Assembly (NCBI GenBank): GCA_963513935.1
Contig: OY740773.1
Location: 104,083,291 to 104,147,290 of the forward strand
Reading direction: 5' to 3'
Origin: Aphrophora alni
Taxonomy: Eukaryota; Arthropoda; Insecta; Hemiptera; Aphrophoridae
DNA: 64,000 nt
The notes under the pieces were generated by a model. That model was not told the DNA's origin and did no database searches. It saw only the letters and a program-made list of their open reading frames with translations. The position numbers were made by a program, and so were the translations under genes. Numbering within the stretch: the first letter of the stretch is position 1; every line of letters starts with the position of its first letter. This document shows positions 35,523 to 64,000 of the stretch, one piece after another.

Positions 35523-37029
35523 CACTGGAGAAACGCATTCACAGTATATATTTTTTATAGATCTCATTTGAAAACATTTGTTTGGGTTAAAAAAAATTTA
35601 TAGGCTATGTTGCCAAATTGTAAAGTGCTTAAACAAGTTAAGGAATTGAACTTAATCAATCGAAACAAATAATTAAAATTGTTTTTTTAAGACTACCAAA
35701 ATTAATATGTTAGTGTATGGTTTATTTGTTGGGGAAACTTATTGTACTTCGGCCTCACAAACAATGGCCGAAAGAAAATGAAATATTCTTTCATTTTGGC
35801 AAAGAAAATGAAATATTTTTATTGTCAAAGTATATTGACAATTTCCTATAATAGATAATGCTCGGGTGTTTAGTTGTATCTGGATAAATCTGACATATCC
35901 TAGCCCTAGATTTTTACAGACTTTTCATATCATAACACAACTCAATCCAACTTAACGTTCATAATGATTTCAATCAATTAGGATATTTGGATCAAGTAGT
36001 GCTTAGTACTGGGACAGATTGATCTACCAAAACAAAAATTTTGCTTCGGTAGGTAACACCAACTAAATTGTAAAAAACATTTACAGTTCCTAACCTATAT
36101 ACTCTGACAATAACAAAGTTACATCATCTTGAAAAAAGAAAGTATTCGTTGTAGAAAATAAGGTTTTCTTTCATTTGGTAATATACACTCTGGTCAAGTC
36201 TTATAAATATAATCTTTATATAGTAAATAGGGGAAAAAAAAAATCTTTCCTAATTTGTTCTAAATGTCAAATATCCGTTGTGTAAGTTCTAACTTTCATA
36301 CAGATACTTTACAGTTTTGAAACCATTTAGTCAATTTGACATTAACCGAGTCTCACGTTCTTTAGTTGTTATAGTTCTCCTCCATCCAAAAACCATGACT
36401 TCCCACAAACCCCATAGTAATCTGTTACATCCTAGAAATCGAATATTTGTTGTTAGGTTGTCAAATCTCATAACATTTTATTGTTTTATCTTTATGCAAG
36501 ATTATAGACAAGACAAAATGTAAAAATCTTATTTAATGATATGATTTTACATAAGTTTTGGTTTTTTTTTCAGATTTTTCTTGAAAAATGTATAAATATT
36601 GGGGTAAATTGTTTATCAAATAAATAAATTCCCCCACCCCCTTGCCAATTATACTTAATGTTAGTTAAATTTATAATTTTTTTATTTTTATTTAAAGGTG
36701 TTGCTGAAATTCAAAGCAAAGCATTCATTACTACACGTAAACAATATATGACAGTTAAGTTATTTTCAAAACAGCAATATGAACAGAATGGTCAACATAA
36801 AAACTATCAAATTGAAGTTTGAAATCTTAACTATTAGATTAGTACCAAATTGGACTCTATTTAAACTAATCTTCATGCCCTTGAATGTAATCAATTGAGC
36901 CGAACATAATTTATTTGTTCAATATCATTCTGTCCAATCTAGAATAAAAACAATAAGTGATATATAAACTTTTAATAGTCTATATGATATAGTCTATATA
37001 TAAACTTTGCAAGTACTATAGCAAATCAA
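35523..37029 (+). other. Downstream of RRM2
   Basis: Presumed 3' UTR then intergenic DNA. AATGAAATATTCTTTCATTTTGGC-type near-repeats at 35.78-35.82 kb; no clear AATAAA close to the stop. Nothing else recognised. Confidence 0.4.
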
Positions 37030-37184
37030 TTGAAACAACACGGGAGATGACACAGCACTGAAGAGGGAGAGCGATAACAAACTGGAAAGAATGGCGCCAA
37101 GTCAGCACAATATCGCGAGCTTGAGCACGGTCGGATTAACCAGAGTAACGGACCACCCGAGGGCGGATTAGAGGGGTTCTACTG
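37030..37184 (-). mobile_element. Solo right end of a pogo/Tigger-type element
   Basis: Minus strand begins CAGTAGAACCCCTCTAATCC at 37184, next to TA; a GC-richer 150 bp follows and then ends abruptly without the partner end. Confidence 0.7.
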
Positions 37185-38179
37185 TATGGAGATTTATGTA
37201 ACATAGCCATGTGTAGCTTTTTATGACAACATAGGCAATAACCTAAACCTACTTATTAGATTTAATTGTTACATAGGAAGTTATATAATATGTGCAAGTT
37301 GCTTCAAAAAACAAACTTATTTTAACAGAAAATTTTCTGGTTAACAAATAAATAACTGGTTTCAAATATCTTGCAAACATTTTTGCCAGTTATATACATT
37401 AACATTTCATTTGTTTTAAACCTTTTACCTGATACTTGCCATTCTAATCTTTATCAGTATTTTAAATCTTATTGGGTTTTTAATAATAAGAGTTCATTAT
37501 TTTCATCAACATAATTTAGTATTAGTTATCATTCAACTTATTTTAATTTCTCTAATAGCACATTAGATATTAGTCTGTTCATTTCACTTTTGTTCTATAT
37601 GCTATTATTATTTTTATGCCTGTAATCTCTTTTTTTATAAATTTAAGATTTTGTATGTCACTAATTTCAATGTATTATAGCTTAGTTTTGTTATGTAATA
37701 TTTAATTGTAAAGATATTGTGCATTAAATTTAAATCGAAAGTACTTATAGATGTAAAATATTTTAAAATTGTAAATTACTATAAATAAAAATGACTTTTT
37801 AATTAAGCAACGGTACAATTATTTCTGTTTCATTCGTGTTTATGTTCGATCCTTTAAGTGTAATTAACCAACAAGAAAGAGGGTTCGTAAGTCTTCGATT
37901 TATGAAATTTTCATATAAACAACACTTCAAAGACGTTTATATGAGGCATTTTTTTTAAGTAAGTTCTTGATTAAAATTTTAAAAACTGGAAAAAATAAAA
38001 AAGATTTTATAAAGTTTCGCATTACGAATCAGCTGTGATCAAGAAAGATACTCATTTTGTTTCACAAAACTAGCCATAAGCTTCTTTACTAAACATTCTT
38101 TTTTAAAGTTCTTCAGTTTTGGGGAGGAACTTGTCAGGGCCACAGACTTGACATATAATCTGTAATGGATATATATATA

Positions 38180-38320
38180 TTTTTCCATTACTGTTGAGAC
38201 CGATGGTTCTCAGTCTCGTAATACAGTAATACAGCCTCGTCAATGCCTTAGCAGGCGAAACCATTGGTCGGCTAGACTAATAAAAAGTGGATAGTACAAA
38301 ATAAAAAATTGTGTTTTATT
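38180..38320 (+). repeat. Dispersed repeat D copy
   Basis: GCGAAACCATTGGTCGGCTAGACTAATAAA-type tail, matching the arm of the 16.18 kb foldback and the fragment near 22.13 kb; sits 60-70 bp after a short internal inverted repeat. Confidence 0.6.
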
Positions 38321-38879
38321 ATCTGTAATGGATATCTGTTCTTTTTTTTTCTAAATGAAAAAGGCAAAGTGTTCAGTTGGCAACATTGTGTGACTTAAGT
38401 ACACTTATTTTTAATATAATATATCATTAGAATAAAACAAAAATATGTGACTTGTATCACGAAACGAAAATATTATTCTATGATTTTTGCATTTAAAAAA
38501 AAAAATACTCCCCATAAATAAGACAAATGTCTGTATTGAATCCATGTGACTGCAAATAACATTCCAGCAATTTCTTGAAAAATATTTTTGATCTTTTACT
38601 AAACTTAGCATATCTATACATTTCAATTTGTTATTTGAAGTCTAGGTTTATTTTACTAAATTAATTGTAAAAAGCAAAACAATACCCTAATTTTTCACGA
38701 AACTGAAATTTGTAAAAAAAAATATTTATTTTTGGGTAAGAAGTCTCTGGGTAAGTCATATCCTCTAGATTTAGAAGAAAATGTATTCCATATATGGTAC
38801 ATTTTCCTCATAAAATATTGAAACAAAATCGATGAACAGATTACTTTAAAAACTAAAATGAAATTTGAACATAAATATG

Positions 38880-39000
38880 CTTATTAAATTTAACATATTT
38901 CAACATAAATGTCAATCTTCAGTGACATTTATGAGAAATTGTCTTCAAGTTATATTTTAATTTTAAAATATCTCAAGTCAAGCTTGGCATAAATAAATTA
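38880..39000 (+). repeat. Dispersed repeat family B
   Basis: Shares ATTTATGAGAA..TTGT, TATCTCAAGTCAAG and GGCATAAAT with 43.66-43.78 kb (plus) and 4.17-4.31 kb (minus). The rest of 37.2-39.9 kb is AT-rich with no gene. Confidence 0.6.
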
Positions 39001-39936
39001 TGAAATGAAAAACCCTTCAAGCTGTTTAAAACTGGTAACTATATAAAAAATAGCTCATTTTATGGCAATCTGGATATTACTTTTAGTTCTTAAGAAAAAC
39101 TGAAATGGATTAGAAATCTCCATGTTTTTTGAGACCATATAGAGCAATTTTGACTTTAATTTTTAGAGATGGTATTTACATAGCAAAATATTAGCATATT
39201 ATGTTCCCAGTTTTAAAAATTTATAGACAATATTTAAGTTTTTTCCCTATACTTAACAATTCTGTAAACAAGTAAGAGAATGTCTAGTTATATTGTATCC
39301 AGCCCAAATAACAACCTATTTTCATGCTAGTTTTATTAATGATCTTTGTTGGTTTGAAAATCTAATTTTTGTAAAAAAAAAAATCCATAAAATTGGCAAA
39401 CAGTTCAATACCTATTTTTCTCCCAAGAGAAATTAAAAAAAAATATCTTTAAAGGTTTGAAAATTATTAATGGTATTAATAAAATAAGAATAATGTTTAA
39501 TAAACGTTTATATAGAATTGCCAAAAAATTTGTATGATGAAAGAAAATTTATAAGATAAAAAGTTAAAAATGTGTAACACAATTAATGTCTTATTATACA
39601 TTTATTTTTGCTTAATGCACAATCTAATTATTTTTGGTAGTTTTTATTAACAAAAGAACAGAACATTTTTATAAGATTAGTCATTTCATTGTTGTTACAT
39701 TATAAAAAAAAGTAGGTGATTCATAAAGCCAGACAAGGTCAGGGGAATAACAAAGAAGAAAGAAGGATCAATATTCTATGGAGATGCTACAAAACCCGCC
39801 TTTTGAACAAAGGATAATGATAATTACATGTTGAAGGTCAGGTTCGACAAATACTATTAACTGTTGGCATTATAATTATTTCCTTGAGACTCCTTTCTCT
39901 CTTGTCACTTGAAGGAAAATTTTATGTGCACTTGCC

Positions 39937-39947
39937 TTCCCGCCAAA
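39937..39947 (-). promoter_or_regulatory. E2F-like site upstream of ecdysoneless
   Basis: Plus strand TTCCCGCCAAA, i.e. TTTGGCGGGAA on the minus strand, matching the classic E2F site. It ends 92 bp before the ecd ATG, in the only GC-richer patch of the upstream region. Confidence 0.55.
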
Positions 39948-40039
39948 CACCGATAATTAGAGAACAGATTAATGTAATCGATTGTAACGTCGAAATTACA
40001 AGTTCAATATTTATACAATAATCGAATCGCATTTTCGAA

Positions 40040-63552
<23,513 letters not shown>

Positions 63553-63637
63553 GTAATTTTCTTTAATGCTAAGATTATTGTATTATTAAATAGTTATTTT
63601 ACTAATTTAACAATTAATCCTAATTGAATATCTTTTT

Positions 63638-63715
63638 CTCTATATTTTTTGCTTTACGTCCTAAAATAATTTTAGACTCTATATTTTTTGCTTTACGTCC
63701 TAAAATAATTTTAGA
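63638..63715 (+). repeat. Perfect 39-bp tandem duplication
   Basis: Two identical units (63638-63676, 63677-63715), beginning CTCTATATTTTTTGC, 86 bp after ecd exon 8. Confidence 0.95.
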
Positions 63716-63799
63716 TTATACCCTATGAGAGCTAAATATACGCAGGTCATCTTTTTTAAGTAAGAGCTGTTTTGTAATAGAATAAGAAAAAACCTTGTT

Positions 63800-64000
63800 T
63801 ATGAACTTAACTTTTATAAGAAATAAAAATATGAACATTTTTGCACATAGTCATCATTAGTATGAAAACAGTTGTTAAGTCTTGGTACCAACCTTTGGAT
63901 ACTGTCATCAAGAACTCTGCCGCCTTTCCATTTAACCAGTCAGTAACAGTTTTTTGCAACACATATCACTCTCCAATTGCTTTCCACCAAGAAATTTCTT
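63800..64000 (-). mobile_element. mariner relic, C-terminal part, running off the right edge
   Basis: Minus strand KKFLGGKQLESD, then a shifted counterpart of the V..WLNGK..EF and IQKL blocks, typical of the mariner C-terminus. Confidence 0.6.

Overview
The window is AT-rich nuclear DNA from an insect. It carries three conserved, spliced animal genes with long introns, and the introns and intergenic spaces are filled with arthropod-type transposable elements (mariner, hAT, pogo/Tigger, R1 and Jockey LINEs, foldback MITEs). The order of insect cannot be fixed from the sequence. I see no bacterial or viral genome segment, no CRISPR array, and no tRNA or rRNA gene.

Host genes, left to right. 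(1) Minus strand, about 1.65-18.49 kb: the KEOPS catalytic subunit OSGEP/Kae1, five of about six exons, 3' end off the left edge. (2) Plus strand, 19.22-35.52 kb: the small subunit of class Ia ribonucleotide reductase (RRM2/RnrS), complete in seven exons, 403 residues, all iron ligands and the radical tyrosine present. OSGEP and RRM2 are head to head across 727 bp that hold an E2F-type site, a perfect DRE (TATCGATA) and CCAAT boxes. (3) Plus strand, from 40.04 kb past 63.55 kb: ecdysoneless (ecd/SGT1), eight exons, 3' end off the right edge, with its own E2F-like site about 95 bp upstream of the ATG.

Mobile DNA by region. 0-7 kb: LINE, Tc1 and mariner relics, a pogo MITE and a 62-bp palindrome. 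7.8-13.05 kb: a mariner relic split by a whole 4.1-kb hAT element with a perfect 8-bp target duplication; the hAT element carries a frameshifted transposase and a tiny antisense ORF with its own TATA-like box and poly(A) signal. 13.57-15.80 kb: an internally deleted R1-type LINE. RRM2 introns: one Tc1/mariner and three pogo/Tigger elements. ecd introns: several foldback elements; a 4.3-kb DNA element with 25-bp inverted ends, arrays of palindromic subterminal repeats and an intact two-exon transposase-like gene; a 5'-truncated Jockey-type LINE with an intact 872-codon ORF and a 12-bp target duplication; and a foldback at 57.8-58.35 kb whose two ends each carry a hammerhead-ribozyme-like core.

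How the genes relate: RRM2 makes dNTPs for S phase, ecdysoneless is linked in animals to cell-cycle progression, splicing and ecdysteroid production, and OSGEP makes t6A on tRNAs needed for translation. The E2F/DRE sites suggest that at least RRM2, and possibly ecd and OSGEP, are growth or S-phase controlled; this is inference from sequence motifs.
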